From: Microlunatus speluncae | GTDB taxonomy: Bacteria > Actinomycetota > Actinomycetes > Propionibacteriales > Propionibacteriaceae | Assembly (NCBI RefSeq): GCF_009299835.1 | Contig: NZ_VKCZ01000021.1 | Span: forward strand, 124,001-188,000 | Length of the DNA stretch: 64,000 bases | Reading direction: 5' to 3' | In this document: positions 24,465 through 33,875 of the stretch, one piece after another | How positions within the stretch are numbered: the first letter of the stretch is position 1 | Layout: each line of letters opens with the position of its first letter | The notes under the pieces: generated by a model | Told to the model about the DNA's origin: nothing | Database searches by the model: none | The model's input: the letters and a program-made list of their open reading frames with translations, nothing else | Translations under genes and position numbers: made by a program

Positions 24465-25313
24465 ATGATCATCAGCGACCGCACTCGCTCCGTCGCCACG
24501 GAGCCGTCGACCGCACCACCGGGGCGGGCACCGGTCCGCCGGCTGGTGCAGTTCGGGGTGATCTGCCTGGTGCTGACCTGGATCCCCTGGACGGTCCTCG
24601 GGCTGACCGGCACCGACATCAGCGGCGGGCCCGGTCAGTTGATCTTCGGGCTCGCCGCCAGCGGTCCGTCGCTGGCGGCGTTGATCATGTGGCTGCGATT
24701 CCGACGGGAGCGGATCCGGCCGGCGGCCGGAGTGGCCTGGCACCGGCGGATCTCCGGGCTCGGGCTGGTCGCCGGGTTGGCGCTCGGCGCGGTGCCGGCG
24801 ATCGTCACCGCCCTGCTGTTCAGCGGCGGTGATCTGGCCGGCATCGGTGCGCATGCGGCGACAGTGGCGGCCGGGGCTGGCGGGGCCCTGGGCGTGATCG
24901 GTTACACCTTGATCGCCGGGCCGCTGGCCGAGGAGTTCGGCTGGCGCGGCTACGTCCAGCCTCGGCTGCGGCGGAGCCTGACCCGGCTTCGTACCGCGAC
25001 GGTGTTGGGCCTCGGCTGGGCGCTCTGGCACGTGCCGCTGTTCCTGCTGCCGGGGACCGGGCAGCACGAGACCGGGCTGTTCACGGTCGGCGCGGCCGCG
25101 TTCTTCGTCTCCATGATCCCGCTCAGCTACACAATGATCTTCGTCGTCGAGCGGCTCCGCGGCGGGGTCTGGGCGGCCGTCCTGGCCCATGCCGGGCTGA
25201 ACGCGGCGGGCGCACTGATGCCGTCCCATGGTGATCTTGGTGCGGTCGTCGAGCTGGCCGTGACGATCGTCGTGGCGGTGATCATCGCCACGCTGACCGT
25301 CCGTCGCCGGTGA
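24465..25313 (+). CDS. CPBP family intramembrane glutamic protease
   Basis: 282 residues with about 8 membrane helices. The CPBP/Abi motifs are all present: EEFGWRGYVQPRL (E156, E157), GWALWHVPLF (H189), and HAGLNA (H242, N246). The family includes Rce1 and bacteriocin-immunity proteins. The substrate is unknown. The start chosen is the ATG at 24465, behind GGGAGG; an in-frame ATG 13 codons earlier has a poorer site. The 130-base spacer upstream has only a small GGGG/CCCC hairpin. It is convergent with the DUF1345 gene. Confidence 0.9.
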   Translation: MIISDRTRSVATEPSTAPPGRAPVRRLVQFGVICLVLTWIPWTVLGLTGTDISGGPGQLIFGLAASGPSLAALIMWLRFRRERIRPAAGVAWHRRISGLGLVAGLALGAVPAIVTALLFSGGDLAGIGAHAATVAAGAGGALGVIGYTLIAGPLAEEFGWRGYVQPRLRRSLTRLRTATVLGLGWALWHVPLFLLPGTGQHETGLFTVGAAAFFVSMIPLSYTMIFVVERLRGGVWAAVLAHAGLNAAGALMPSHGDLGAVVELAVTIVVAVIIATLTVRRR

Positions 25314-25340
25314 CGAACTCGCCGCCACCCAAGCGGGCGG

Positions 25341-25973
25341 TCAGTTGCTACCGGTGATCACGCCGATGGCGATGCCGAGCGTGGCCGTGTTGTACAGGAA
25401 GGACAACACGGCGTGCGCGAGCAGTTGGGCCCGGATCGGCGTCGAGTTCGTCTCGACGTCGGAGACCGCGAAGGACACCCCGACGGTGAAGGCGAAGTAG
25501 GCGAACTCGACCAGGGTCGGCTCCGCTTGCCCGGGAAAGATCAAGATCCGTTCCGGCAGCGCATCCTGATAGAGATGGGCATACCGCTCGGCGTACCCGA
25601 AGTGGAGGATCGCCCAGGACAACAGCACCGCCGGCACCGCGAGCACGTTCGCCAACTCCGGCGGCATCCCGGGCGTGATCGCGTCGCCGTAGCGGTCGCC
25701 GACCACGATCGCCAGGCCGGCCCCGATGCCGGTCAGGCTGATCAAGATCGTGAACAGGAATCCCAGCCGCCGCGGCAACAGGGCCTCCCGCCAGTCCGGA
25801 TCTCGTCCGAGCCGGACCCGGCGGACCCGCCGGGCCCGGATCAGCAGGTAACCGATCGCGGCCAGGTTCCAGGCCAGCAGCGCCAAGGCGTCGTCGCTGA
25901 TCATGAGGACGAGACTCAGCGCGATCAGCAGGACTTCGAGTGCTCGGGCCGGCAGATACCGCCGCTTCCTCAT
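25341..25973 (-). CDS. DUF1345 integral membrane protein
   Basis: 210 residues with about five to six membrane helices. The signature FAYFAFTVGVSFAVSDVETNS and the following RAQLLAHAVLSFLYNTATLGIAI identify the DUF1345 family, small integral membrane proteins of unknown function. The ATG at 25973 starts a basic MRKRRYLPAR leader, consistent with inside-positive topology. Monocistronic; convergent with CPBP. Confidence 0.88.
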   Translation of the reverse strand: MRKRRYLPARALEVLLIALSLVLMISDDALALLAWNLAAIGYLLIRARRVRRVRLGRDPDWREALLPRRLGFLFTILISLTGIGAGLAIVVGDRYGDAITPGMPPELANVLAVPAVLLSWAILHFGYAERYAHLYQDALPERILIFPGQAEPTLVEFAYFAFTVGVSFAVSDVETNSTPIRAQLLAHAVLSFLYNTATLGIAIGVITGSN

Positions 25974-26164
25974 CCCGTCCCCTTTCCGCCGCCGCTGCGC
26001 AGACCGTAGCAGCGGCCCGGCCGCGGAACCGCGAGCAACGAGGTCGGTGGCGGCGACACCCGAGGAGTCGGTGGATTCTGGGACCGCGACCCGTACATCT
26101 TGACGTTTCGGTCAGCCCATACCTAGGTTTGAGGACATCACAAACTCTTCACCCCGGGGGCTCG

Positions 26165-28228
26165 ATGATGCCGCTCCATCGCCTGACACCACCCACGCCC
26201 GGTCGCACCGGCGGCCGGTGTAACCGGCTGGGACTGATCGTGCTGATCATCGGCCTCGGGCTGGGGATGATCATCCCCGGCGCCGCCGCAGCGCGGGCCG
26301 CGACGAGGGAGGTCACGTTGCCGATTGCCGAGCACGGCGCGATCCCGCTGACCGCGACCACGGTTGCCGGCGCCATGTCGGGCACCATGCCCGACGGCAC
26401 CGCGCGGACCTGGGCGGCGGTCAGCGGGAAGCCGGCCTATCTGGCCGAGATCGACCCGATCGCCGGCGACGTGATCACGACCTATCCGATGCCGGATTCC
26501 GGCGGCGCGTGGGGCGTCGAGATCGGCCCGGACGGCACGGTGTGGGTGGCGAGCTACGGCAGTGGCAATCTCTACTACCTGCCGTTCGGGGCCGCCGCGA
26601 TCATCAACGCCGGCCGGCCGCATCCGCAGACCAGCTTCCTCTGGCAGGTCGACACCGACGCCGACGGAATCGCCTACACCGGCACCTTCCAGGGTTTCGC
26701 CGGCGGCTCGGTGCTACCGCCGGCCCGGGTCGCCGCGTTCGACCCGAAGACCGGGCAGTACCGCGACTACGGCGAGTTCGGCGCCGCGTACACCTACGTC
26801 CGCTCGACCGCGGTGATCGGCAACACGATCTATGCCGGGATGGGGACGACGGCGGCGCTGTTCGCGATCGACATCGACAGCGGCGCCAAGTCCGAGATCC
26901 CTTTGCCGGAAGGCCGGGAGGGCTGCCAGTTCACCTATGAGCTGGCGACGTCCGGGACCGATCTCTGGGTCCGGTTCGACTGCACCAAGATCAGCTACGG
27001 CTACGTGTACGACACCGTCGGCCGGGCCTGGACCCGCGGCCCGCTCACCGGCTACAGCGATCAACGGGTCGGCCGCGACACCGCCGGCAACACCTGGTTC
27101 ACCATCGGCTCGACGCTGCACCGCCTCAGCCCCGACGGCGAGGACACCGAGCTCGACGCCGCGATCGGCAGCAAGGGCATCGGCGTCGTCGAGTCCGGCG
27201 GCCAGGAGTACGTGATCGGCCTGACCAACAACGTGCTCGACCGCTACGACATCGCCACCGGCGAGCAGGAACAGCACATCCTCGACCTGCCCGGCACCCC
27301 GACCACGCCGCGCTCCGCGGTGCTCGGGCCGGACGGCCGGCTGCACTTCGGCGGCTACTTCTCCGGCGGCCTGGCCAGCTTCGATCCCGCCGCCGAGGAG
27401 TGGCAGTTCCAGGCCCGGCTCGGTCAGACCGAGGGCTTCGCCACGGTCGGCGACCGTCTCTACGGCGGCCACTATCCCGGCGCCAAGATCGAGAAGATCG
27501 ATCCGACCAAGCCGCTGGGCTCGGGCAACCCGACCGAGGTGTTCAACCTGACCGCCGAGGGGCAGGACCGGCCGTTCGCGCTGACCGACGCCGGCGGGCT
27601 GCTGGCCGTCGGGACCGTGCCCGGCTACGGCAACCTCCAGGGCGCGTTGGCGATCCACGACCCCGCGACCGGCGACGTCGACCGCTATGTCGGGCTGATC
27701 CCGGACCAGTGCATCACCGCGCTGGCGTACGCGAACGGCGTGGTCTACGGCGGCACCTCGGTCTACGGCGGCAACGGGGTCGAGCCGACCCAGGACAACG
27801 CCCGGGTCTTCGCCTTCGATCTGTTGACCCGGAAGCTGCTCTGGAACGTCGAGGTCGAGGGCCAGCGCCAGGTCACCTCACTCGAGGTCACTCCCGGCCG
27901 CCGGGTCTGGGCCGGGACGAAGGGCACCCTGCACGCGCTCTCCACCGTCGACGGGAAGCAGGTCGCCGATTACGAGATCGCACCGTTCGACTGGTCCACC
28001 TTCCCCGGCGGCACCTGGCAGGGCACCAGCCTCGCCTACGACCCGAGCACCAACCGCCTCTACGGCTCGATCGGGGGCAAGGTGATCAGGATCCGTCCCG
28101 CCGGGCGCCCGGACCTGCAGATCCTCGCCGGCACCGGCGGCGCCCACATCGTCCTCGCCCCCGACCACCGCCTGTACTTCGTCAACGGCCAGAACCTGAA
28201 GAGCATCGACTGGCGCGAAGCCGACTGA
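26165..28228 (+). CDS. Secreted beta-propeller protein (PQQ/NHL-like repeats)
   Basis: 687 residues. A long signal peptide or anchor includes LGLIVLIIGLGLGMIIPGAAAARA (about 22-46). The rest is made of ~40-residue beta-propeller blades with recurring patterns such as GVEIGPDGTVWVASYG, AVIGNTIYAGMGTTAALFAIDI and VFAFDLLTRKLLWNVEVEG. It lacks recognisable catalytic residues and probably binds a polymer or scaffold outside the cell, although such propellers can also be lyases. The start is the ATG at 26165; no clear Shine-Dalgarno except GGGGG. The 1-kb repeat array begins just after the stop. Confidence 0.82.
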   Translation: MMPLHRLTPPTPGRTGGRCNRLGLIVLIIGLGLGMIIPGAAAARAATREVTLPIAEHGAIPLTATTVAGAMSGTMPDGTARTWAAVSGKPAYLAEIDPIAGDVITTYPMPDSGGAWGVEIGPDGTVWVASYGSGNLYYLPFGAAAIINAGRPHPQTSFLWQVDTDADGIAYTGTFQGFAGGSVLPPARVAAFDPKTGQYRDYGEFGAAYTYVRSTAVIGNTIYAGMGTTAALFAIDIDSGAKSEIPLPEGREGCQFTYELATSGTDLWVRFDCTKISYGYVYDTVGRAWTRGPLTGYSDQRVGRDTAGNTWFTIGSTLHRLSPDGEDTELDAAIGSKGIGVVESGGQEYVIGLTNNVLDRYDIATGEQEQHILDLPGTPTTPRSAVLGPDGRLHFGGYFSGGLASFDPAAEEWQFQARLGQTEGFATVGDRLYGGHYPGAKIEKIDPTKPLGSGNPTEVFNLTAEGQDRPFALTDAGGLLAVGTVPGYGNLQGALAIHDPATGDVDRYVGLIPDQCITALAYANGVVYGGTSVYGGNGVEPTQDNARVFAFDLLTRKLLWNVEVEGQRQVTSLEVTPGRRVWAGTKGTLHALSTVDGKQVADYEIAPFDWSTFPGGTWQGTSLAYDPSTNRLYGSIGGKVIRIRPAGRPDLQILAGTGGAHIVLAPDHRLYFVNGQNLKSIDWREAD

Positions 28229-28265
28229 GCCCAGGCAGGCCACCCTCGCGGGGCGCCGCATCGGC

Positions 28266-29250
28266 GGACGCGACCACTATCGGCGGACGCGACCGCCACA
28301 ACGATCGCGCGGACGAACAACAGTCGCGCGCACCAGCACCATCGCGAAGCGCCCGAGCGACTGTCTCGCGACGCGACCGCCACCTGCCGACGCGACCGCT
28401 ACAACGATCGCGCCCGCCCACAACAGTCGCGCCGCCGCGAACACCGCTCCCGCGGCACCGAAACAGGACTCGGTAGCAGATCCGGCACCATCAGCCAGCA
28501 AGCACTCACGACCAGCCCGACGCGACCCGAATCTGCCGACGCGACCGCCACAACGATCGCGCCCGCCCACAACAGTCGCGCGACACCACGAGGCTTTGCC
28601 AGCGCTCCTCGCGCCGAGGCGATAGTCGCGCCGGCACCATCCGCGAAGCGCAGCAACACTCGCGCCCGAGCGACTATCTCGCGACGCGACCCCTACCTGC
28701 CGACGCGACCGCCACAACGATCGCGCCCGCCCACAACAGTCGCGCGGCACCACGAGACTTGCCAGCGATCCTCGCGCAGAGGCGACAGTCTCGTCCGGCG
28801 CGACCACTATCGGCAGCCGCGACCGCCACAACGGTCGCGCGGCGGAACAACAGTCGCGCCGGCACCATCGCGAACCGCAGCAACACTCGCGCCCGAGCGA
28901 CTATCTCGCGACGCGACCGCCGCCTGCCGACGCGACCGCCACAACGATCGCGCCCGCCCGCAACAGTCGCGCCACCGCGAGCACCGACCTGCGCGAACGC
29001 TTCGCGAGCAAAGCCGAAGCCACCGGTCGGGCAACAACGCCGCCAGCACCAGCGACTCACGGCAAGAGCCCGGCGCGACCACTATCGGCAGCCGCGACCG
29101 CTACAACAGTCGCGCGGGCGAACAGCAGTCGCGCCGGCACCATCGCGAAGCGCAGCAATACTCGCGCCGATGCGACTATCCCGCGATGCGACCGCTGCCT
29201 GCCGACGCGACCGTCGACGAGGGTCGCGCGACTTGTCGGCGGCGGTCGCG
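28266..29250. repeat. 1-kb array of nested GC-rich repeats, non-coding
   Basis: A 1,070-base gap between genes is filled with degenerate repeats. The core unit is about 48 bp: TGCCGACGCGACCGC, ACAACGATCGCGC, then CCGCCCACAACAGTCGCGC. Copies start at 28281, 28385, 28534, 28698, 28811, 28925 and 29086, with a partial one near 29190. They are 100-165 bp apart, and the material between is itself repeated: GCGACCACTATCGGC (28270, 28799, 29075), AGCGCAGCAACACTCGCGC and GCGACTATCTCGCGACGCGACC (28350, 28640, 28870, 29145), and a CACCACGAG..CTTGCCAGCG block (28583, 28749). This gives higher-order units of about 275 bp. Frames that stay open on the minus strand have biased R/G/V composition and no start signals, so I do not call genes. 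Confidence 0.85.
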
Positions 29251-29299
29251 TGACCGGTGGTGCGGGTCGCGATCGGCCGAAAGGCAGAGGTCGGGACGG

Positions 29300-31162
29300 T
29301 CAGGGGTCGAGGGGTAGGGCTGTGTCGTCGGGTGACTGGGCGGGAGCGGATCCGCCGAGCACTTCGAGGACCTGGTCGCCGTACTTGGCGAGCTTGTTTT
29401 CCCCCACGCCGCTGATCGTGCCCAGCTCGGTCAGGTCGGCCGGCTCGCGGCTCGCGATCTCGCGCAGGGTGGCGTCGTGGAAGATCACGTAGGCGGGCAG
29501 GCCCTGCTCCTTGGCGACCGAGGCCCGCCAGGCCCGCAGCCGCTCGAACAACGGCGCGGCCTCCTCGCTCAGCTCGGCCTGCGGGGCCCGAGCAGACCGG
29601 CTCCGCTGCTTGGCCTGGCGCGGCGGATCACGGCGCAGTGACACGGTGCGGTTCTCGTACAGCACCTCGCGGCTGGCCTCGGTCAGCAGGAACGTCTGGT
29701 ACGTGCCCTCGACGGCGAGCAGGCCCTGGGCCAGCAGCTGGCGGACCACTGTGCGCCACTCGGGCTCGCCCAGCTCGGCGCCGACGCCGAAGACGCTCAG
29801 TTGATCATGGTTGAACTGCTCCACCTTGGGCGTGCGCCGGCCGATCAGGATGTCGACGATCTGGCCGGCGCCGAAGCGCTGCCGGCGCTCCCGGTCGAGC
29901 CGGTAGACGGTGGACAGCACCTTCTGCGCCGCGACCGTGCCGTCCCAGGTCTCCGGCGGGGTGAGGCAGGTGTCGCAGTTGCCGCAGGCCTCCCCCGGCT
30001 GGCCGAAGTAGGCCAGCAGCTGGCTCCGCCGGCACTCGACGGTCTCGCACAACGCGAGCATCGCGTCCAGGTGTTGCGACAGCCGCCGCCGGTGCGCGAG
30101 GTCGCCTTCCGAGTCGTTGATCATCTTCCGCTGCTGCACCACGTCGGCGAGCCCGTACGCCAGCCAGGCGGTGGACGGCAGCCCGTCGCGGCCGGCCCGC
30201 CCGGTCTCCTGGTAGTAGCCCTCGACCGACTTCGGCAGGTCGAGATGGGCGACGAAGCGGACGTCGGGCTTGTCGATGCCCATCCCGAAGGCGATCGTCG
30301 CGACCATGATCACGCCGTCCTCGCGGAGGAACCGGGACTGGTTCTCGCTGCGGGTCCGGGCATCCAGACCGGCGTGGTACGGCAGCGCGGTGTAGCCCTG
30401 CCCGACCAGGAACTCGGCCGTCTTCTCCACCGACGCCCGGGACAGGCAGTAGACGATCCCGGCGTCGCCGGCGTGCTCGTTCTTCAGCAGCTCGATCAGC
30501 TGCCGCCGCGGCTCGTTCTTCGCCACGATCCGGTACTGGATATTGGGCCGGTCGAAGCTGGCCACGAAATGCCGGGCCTCGGTCAGGTCCAGCCGGGTCG
30601 CAATCTCGGCCCGGGTCGCCGCGGTCGCGGTCGCGGTGAGCGCGATCCGCGGCACGTCCGGCCAGCGCTCGTGCAGCTCGGACAGCGCCAGATAGTCCGG
30701 CCGGAAGTCGTGCCCCCACTGGGCGACGCAGTGCGCTTCGTCGATCGCGAACAAGGCGATCGAGCCCCGGTCCAGCAACCGCAGCGTCGACTCGACCCGG
30801 AGCCGTTCCGGCGCGAGATAGAGCAGATCGAGCTCGCCCTCAACGAAGGCGGCCTCGACCTCCCGCCGCTCCTCCGGCCCCTGGGTCGAGTTGAGGAAGC
30901 CGGCCCGGACGCCCAGGGCCCGCAACGCATCGACCTGGTCCTGCATCAGCGCGATCAGGGGTGAGACGACCACCCCGACGCCAGGCCTGGCCAGCGCGGG
31001 GATCTGGTAGCAGAGCGACTTCCCGCCGCCGGTCGGCATCAGCACCAGGGCGTCGCCGCCGCCGGTCACGTGCTCGATGATCTCGGCCTGTTCACCGCGG
31101 AACGCGTCGTAGCCGAAGACCCGTTTCAGGACATCGACCGGCAGCGTCGCGAGTGGCAGCAC
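29300..31162 (-). CDS. recQ: ATP-dependent DNA helicase RecQ
   Basis: 620 residues with full RecQ architecture. Helicase core: Walker A PTGGGKS (43-49), DEAH (141-144) then CVAQWGHDFRPDY, and YYQETGRAGRDG. The RecQ-Ct zinc site has four cysteines (CETVEC...ACGNCDTC), followed by a winged helix and a C-terminal HRDC domain (about 530-605). 3'-5' helicase acting in recombination and fork repair. The start is the GTG at 31162; GGAGGG lies very close upstream. An in-frame ATG farther up would add a Cys-rich stretch not seen in the family. It flanks the repeat array. Confidence 0.93.
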   Translation of the reverse strand: MLPLATLPVDVLKRVFGYDAFRGEQAEIIEHVTGGGDALVLMPTGGGKSLCYQIPALARPGVGVVVSPLIALMQDQVDALRALGVRAGFLNSTQGPEERREVEAAFVEGELDLLYLAPERLRVESTLRLLDRGSIALFAIDEAHCVAQWGHDFRPDYLALSELHERWPDVPRIALTATATAATRAEIATRLDLTEARHFVASFDRPNIQYRIVAKNEPRRQLIELLKNEHAGDAGIVYCLSRASVEKTAEFLVGQGYTALPYHAGLDARTRSENQSRFLREDGVIMVATIAFGMGIDKPDVRFVAHLDLPKSVEGYYQETGRAGRDGLPSTAWLAYGLADVVQQRKMINDSEGDLAHRRRLSQHLDAMLALCETVECRRSQLLAYFGQPGEACGNCDTCLTPPETWDGTVAAQKVLSTVYRLDRERRQRFGAGQIVDILIGRRTPKVEQFNHDQLSVFGVGAELGEPEWRTVVRQLLAQGLLAVEGTYQTFLLTEASREVLYENRTVSLRRDPPRQAKQRSRSARAPQAELSEEAAPLFERLRAWRASVAKEQGLPAYVIFHDATLREIASREPADLTELGTISGVGENKLAKYGDQVLEVLGGSAPAQSPDDTALPLDP

Positions 31163-31323
31163 CCTCCGATCGTAAGGGGGACAACCGACGTGACCGCAGC
31201 CGACGTTCCGATCCGGCACCATTCGGACGACACCTCGGCCACACCGACAACACTCATCGGTTCGTCGACTGGGCGTCATGTGGAGTTCGGGCCGGCGTGG
31301 CCGGGAGCGGTCACGGTGACGGT

Positions 31324-33153
31324 GTGAATGCGATCGGGCGCAACACCCTGACCTTGATCATGACCATCGGAATCGCGCTACCTCTGATCAGTTCGGCCTT
31401 GATCGGGTTCGCCCCGGCGACGCCGGCGACGGCCGCTCCGGCGACCCGATTTGATCTTCAGGCTCACCGCGGCGGGCTCGGGCTCACCGTCGAGAGCACC
31501 CTCTCAGCCTTCGGCAACGCCTTGCGGCTGGGCGTGAGCACCCTCGAGCTGGACGTGCAGATCACCGCGGACGGACATGCGGTGGTCACCCATGATCGCA
31601 AGATCTCCGGCTCGAAGTGCGCCGACACCGCGCCCTACTCCAGCGGGGATCCGGAGTATCCGTACGTCGGGAAGTACATCAAGAACCTCACCCTGGCTCA
31701 GGTCCGGCAGCTCGACTGCGGCTCCCAAACGCTGCCCGGATATCCCGGCCAGCAAGCCGATCCCGGGGCCCGGATGCCGGAGCTGCGGGACGTTTTCGAT
31801 CTTGTCCGGCGCCACCGGGCCGACTCGGTCAAGCTCAACATCGAGACCAAGGTCGAGGCCGGCGCGCCGGAGGAGACGGCACCGCGGGAACAGTTCGTCC
31901 AGGTGGTCGCCGCCGAGGTGCGTAAGGCCAGGATCGCCCGCCAGGTGACGATCCAGAGCTTCGACTGGGGCGCCCTGATGCGGATGCGCAAGGTCGCACC
32001 GGAGCTGCCGATCGTCGCGTTGACCAACCGCGATTTCCTGCAGGTGGGCCAATCCGGCGCCTCACCGTGGCTCGGCGGGATCGACATCGACGACTTCGAC
32101 GGCAACCTGATCCGAGCGGTGAAGTCGTTCGGCGCGGACGCGGTGTCACCGGTGCACGGCTTCCCGCAGGGCGGCACGGTCGGTGATCCCGACTACCGTC
32201 CGTACGTCGACGCGGCCATGGTGCGCCAGGCCCACCGAGCCCGGATGAAGATCATTCCGTGGACGGTCGACGACCCGGCCACGATGCGTTCCTTGATCGA
32301 ACTCGGTGTGGACGGCATCATCTCCGACTACCCGGACCGGCTGCGCACGGTGATGAAGCAGGCCGGACTGCGGCTGCCGCCCGGCTATCCCGCGCCCAGG
32401 GTGGTGCCGCTGGCACAGGCGCACGCGCACAACGACTACGAGCACGCGTACCCGCTGGCCGACGCGCTGGACCGCGGCTTCAGCAGCGTCGAGGCCGACG
32501 TCTGGCTGGTCGACGGCGAGCTCCGGGTCGCCCACGATCTTGATCAGACCGAGCCGGGCGTGACCCTGCAGAAGCTCTATCTCGAGCCGCTGGCCGCGCG
32601 GGCCCAGCAGGGCCGTGGCAGCATCTATCCGGCCGCCCCCGGCGCGCCGTTCCAGCTGTTGATCGACATCAAGAGCGACGGCCCGGCCACCTACGCCGCG
32701 ATCGACCGCGCCCTTCGTGATCATGACGATGTGTTCAGCCGGTTCACCGCCGCGGGCCTGGAGGAGCGGGCCGTGACCGCGGTGATCAGCGGCAACCGAC
32801 CGCTGGCCGTGATGCAGGCGCAGCCGGACCGGTTCGCCGGCTTCGACGGCCGGCTGTCCGATCTCGGCGGCGACCTGACTCGGGAGATCATGCCCCTGGT
32901 CAGCGACAACTGGACCAATCACTTCTCCTGGACCGGCCAGGGTGGGATGCCGGCCGCCGAGCGGACCAAGCTGCGCGCCATCGTCGCCCGGGCCCACGCC
33001 GCCGGCTTCCGGCTCCGCTTCTGGGCGACCCCGGACGTGCCCGGCGCCGCCCGCAACGCGCTCTGGTCCGAGCTGCTCGCCGCCGGCGTCGACCACCTGA
33101 ACACCGACGACCTGCACGGCCTGGACCTCTTCCTCCGCGAACAACGAGCCTGA
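31324..33153 (+). CDS. Secreted glycerophosphodiester phosphodiesterase with a second PLC-like domain
   Basis: 609 residues. A signal peptide lies at 1-38. Domain 1 (about 43-350) is a GDPD TIM barrel: AHRGG at 47-51, LELDVQ with E75 and D77, H90, and WTVDDPATMRSLIELGVDGIISDYP near the end. Domain 2 (about 362-605) starts AHAHNDYEHAYPLADALDRGFSSVEADVWLV and is a second barrel of the PLC-like phosphodiesterase superfamily. Extracellular release of glycerol phosphate or attack on teichoic acid or phospholipid head groups is likely. The GTG start lacks a strong ribosome site. Divergent from recQ; the 160-base spacer has no other gene. Confidence 0.87.
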   Translation: MNAIGRNTLTLIMTIGIALPLISSALIGFAPATPATAAPATRFDLQAHRGGLGLTVESTLSAFGNALRLGVSTLELDVQITADGHAVVTHDRKISGSKCADTAPYSSGDPEYPYVGKYIKNLTLAQVRQLDCGSQTLPGYPGQQADPGARMPELRDVFDLVRRHRADSVKLNIETKVEAGAPEETAPREQFVQVVAAEVRKARIARQVTIQSFDWGALMRMRKVAPELPIVALTNRDFLQVGQSGASPWLGGIDIDDFDGNLIRAVKSFGADAVSPVHGFPQGGTVGDPDYRPYVDAAMVRQAHRARMKIIPWTVDDPATMRSLIELGVDGIISDYPDRLRTVMKQAGLRLPPGYPAPRVVPLAQAHAHNDYEHAYPLADALDRGFSSVEADVWLVDGELRVAHDLDQTEPGVTLQKLYLEPLAARAQQGRGSIYPAAPGAPFQLLIDIKSDGPATYAAIDRALRDHDDVFSRFTAAGLEERAVTAVISGNRPLAVMQAQPDRFAGFDGRLSDLGGDLTREIMPLVSDNWTNHFSWTGQGGMPAAERTKLRAIVARAHAAGFRLRFWATPDVPGAARNALWSELLAAGVDHLNTDDLHGLDLFLREQRA

Positions 33154-33155
33154 AG

Positions 33156-33171
33156 TATCACATCTGATAAT
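33156..33171 (+). promoter_or_regulatory. Palindromic operator and -10 of the NTase/HTH pair
   Basis: TATCA-CATC-TGATA at 33156-33169 is a perfect dyad. GATAAT at 33166-33171 is a good -10 inside it, and the GTG at 33180 lies 8 bases downstream, so the transcript is probably leaderless. A repressor here would block the promoter directly, as in autoregulated toxin-antitoxin operons. Confidence 0.65.
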
Positions 33172-33179
33172 CTGGACTC

Positions 33180-33875
33180 GTGTCCGATGATCACCTTCCC
33201 GCCGGCATCGCCGAGGTGCTGGAGTCAGCCGCCCGACTCCAGCAGCTGGTGCCGAACGCAGTGCTGGTCGGGGGTTCGGCCGCGGTTTGGTATGCCAGGC
33301 ATCGGTCGTCGTTCGATCATGATCATGTAGTCAGTGACCTGCGCCAGCGGTTCCACCTCGTGCTCGATGCGTTGGAACAAGAGGGCGATCGGGTCACCAA
33401 CCGCGCGGCAGAAGGCAAGATCGTGCTCCGCGAGCTGGGTGGCATCGAGACCGGGGTCCGTCAACTCCGCCGCGCCCACCCGCTGGAGGTGCAGCAGATC
33501 AAGCTCCCGTCCGGGAACCTCGTCACCGTCCCCACCATCGAGGAAACGCTGCGTGTGAAGGCGTTCCTCCTGATCGCCCGCAATCGGGTCCGGGACTTTC
33601 TCGATGTCGTCGCACTCTCCGACACCATGGGAATCACCGCCGCAGCAGCCACCCTGAGGCGGATCGACGTCTATTACCAGGACACCCGCCGGGGCGACGA
33701 CGCCGTCGTATCCCAGCTGGCGCGCCAGCTCGCCGATCCCGACCCCGCCGACAGCCGGGTGCTGCGCCAGCTGGCGAACTACAAGAACCTCGCACCTCGC
33801 TGGCAGAACTGGGCGAACGTCGTCGACCAATGCCACAAGATCGCCCTGGCCATGACCATCGGGGCGCAGAAATGA
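33180..33875 (+). CDS. Nucleotidyltransferase, AbiEii-like (putative toxin)
   Basis: 231 residues. The polymerase-beta-type nucleotidyltransferase motif is visible: GGSAAVWYA at 31-39 followed by FDHDHV with D46 and D48 as metal ligands. A later VKAFLLIARNRVRDFLDVVALSD segment is typical of AbiEii/MenT-like proteins. Such toxins transfer nucleotides to tRNA or other RNAs. The next gene overlaps by 4 bases (ATGA) and encodes a helix-turn-helix protein, giving a two-gene module with its own palindromic operator. The toxin-first order is the reverse of classical AbiE. A tRNA-Thr gene lies 0.5 kb downstream. Confidence 0.8.
   Translation: MSDDHLPAGIAEVLESAARLQQLVPNAVLVGGSAAVWYARHRSSFDHDHVVSDLRQRFHLVLDALEQEGDRVTNRAAEGKIVLRELGGIETGVRQLRRAHPLEVQQIKLPSGNLVTVPTIEETLRVKAFLLIARNRVRDFLDVVALSDTMGITAAAATLRRIDVYYQDTRRGDDAVVSQLARQLADPDPADSRVLRQLANYKNLAPRWQNWANVVDQCHKIALAMTIGAQK

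Noticed and set aside
28277-28831. A 184-codon minus-strand frame in the repeat array, and others alongside it
   Set aside because: It has repeated RDRCGGRVGR-type peptides because the DNA repeats. No ribosome site, frames change between units, and copies are disrupted by linker length differences.
28266-29250. CRISPR array
   Set aside because: The material between repeats is itself repeated and has irregular length (about 64-117 bases), repeats are degenerate, and no cas gene is present.
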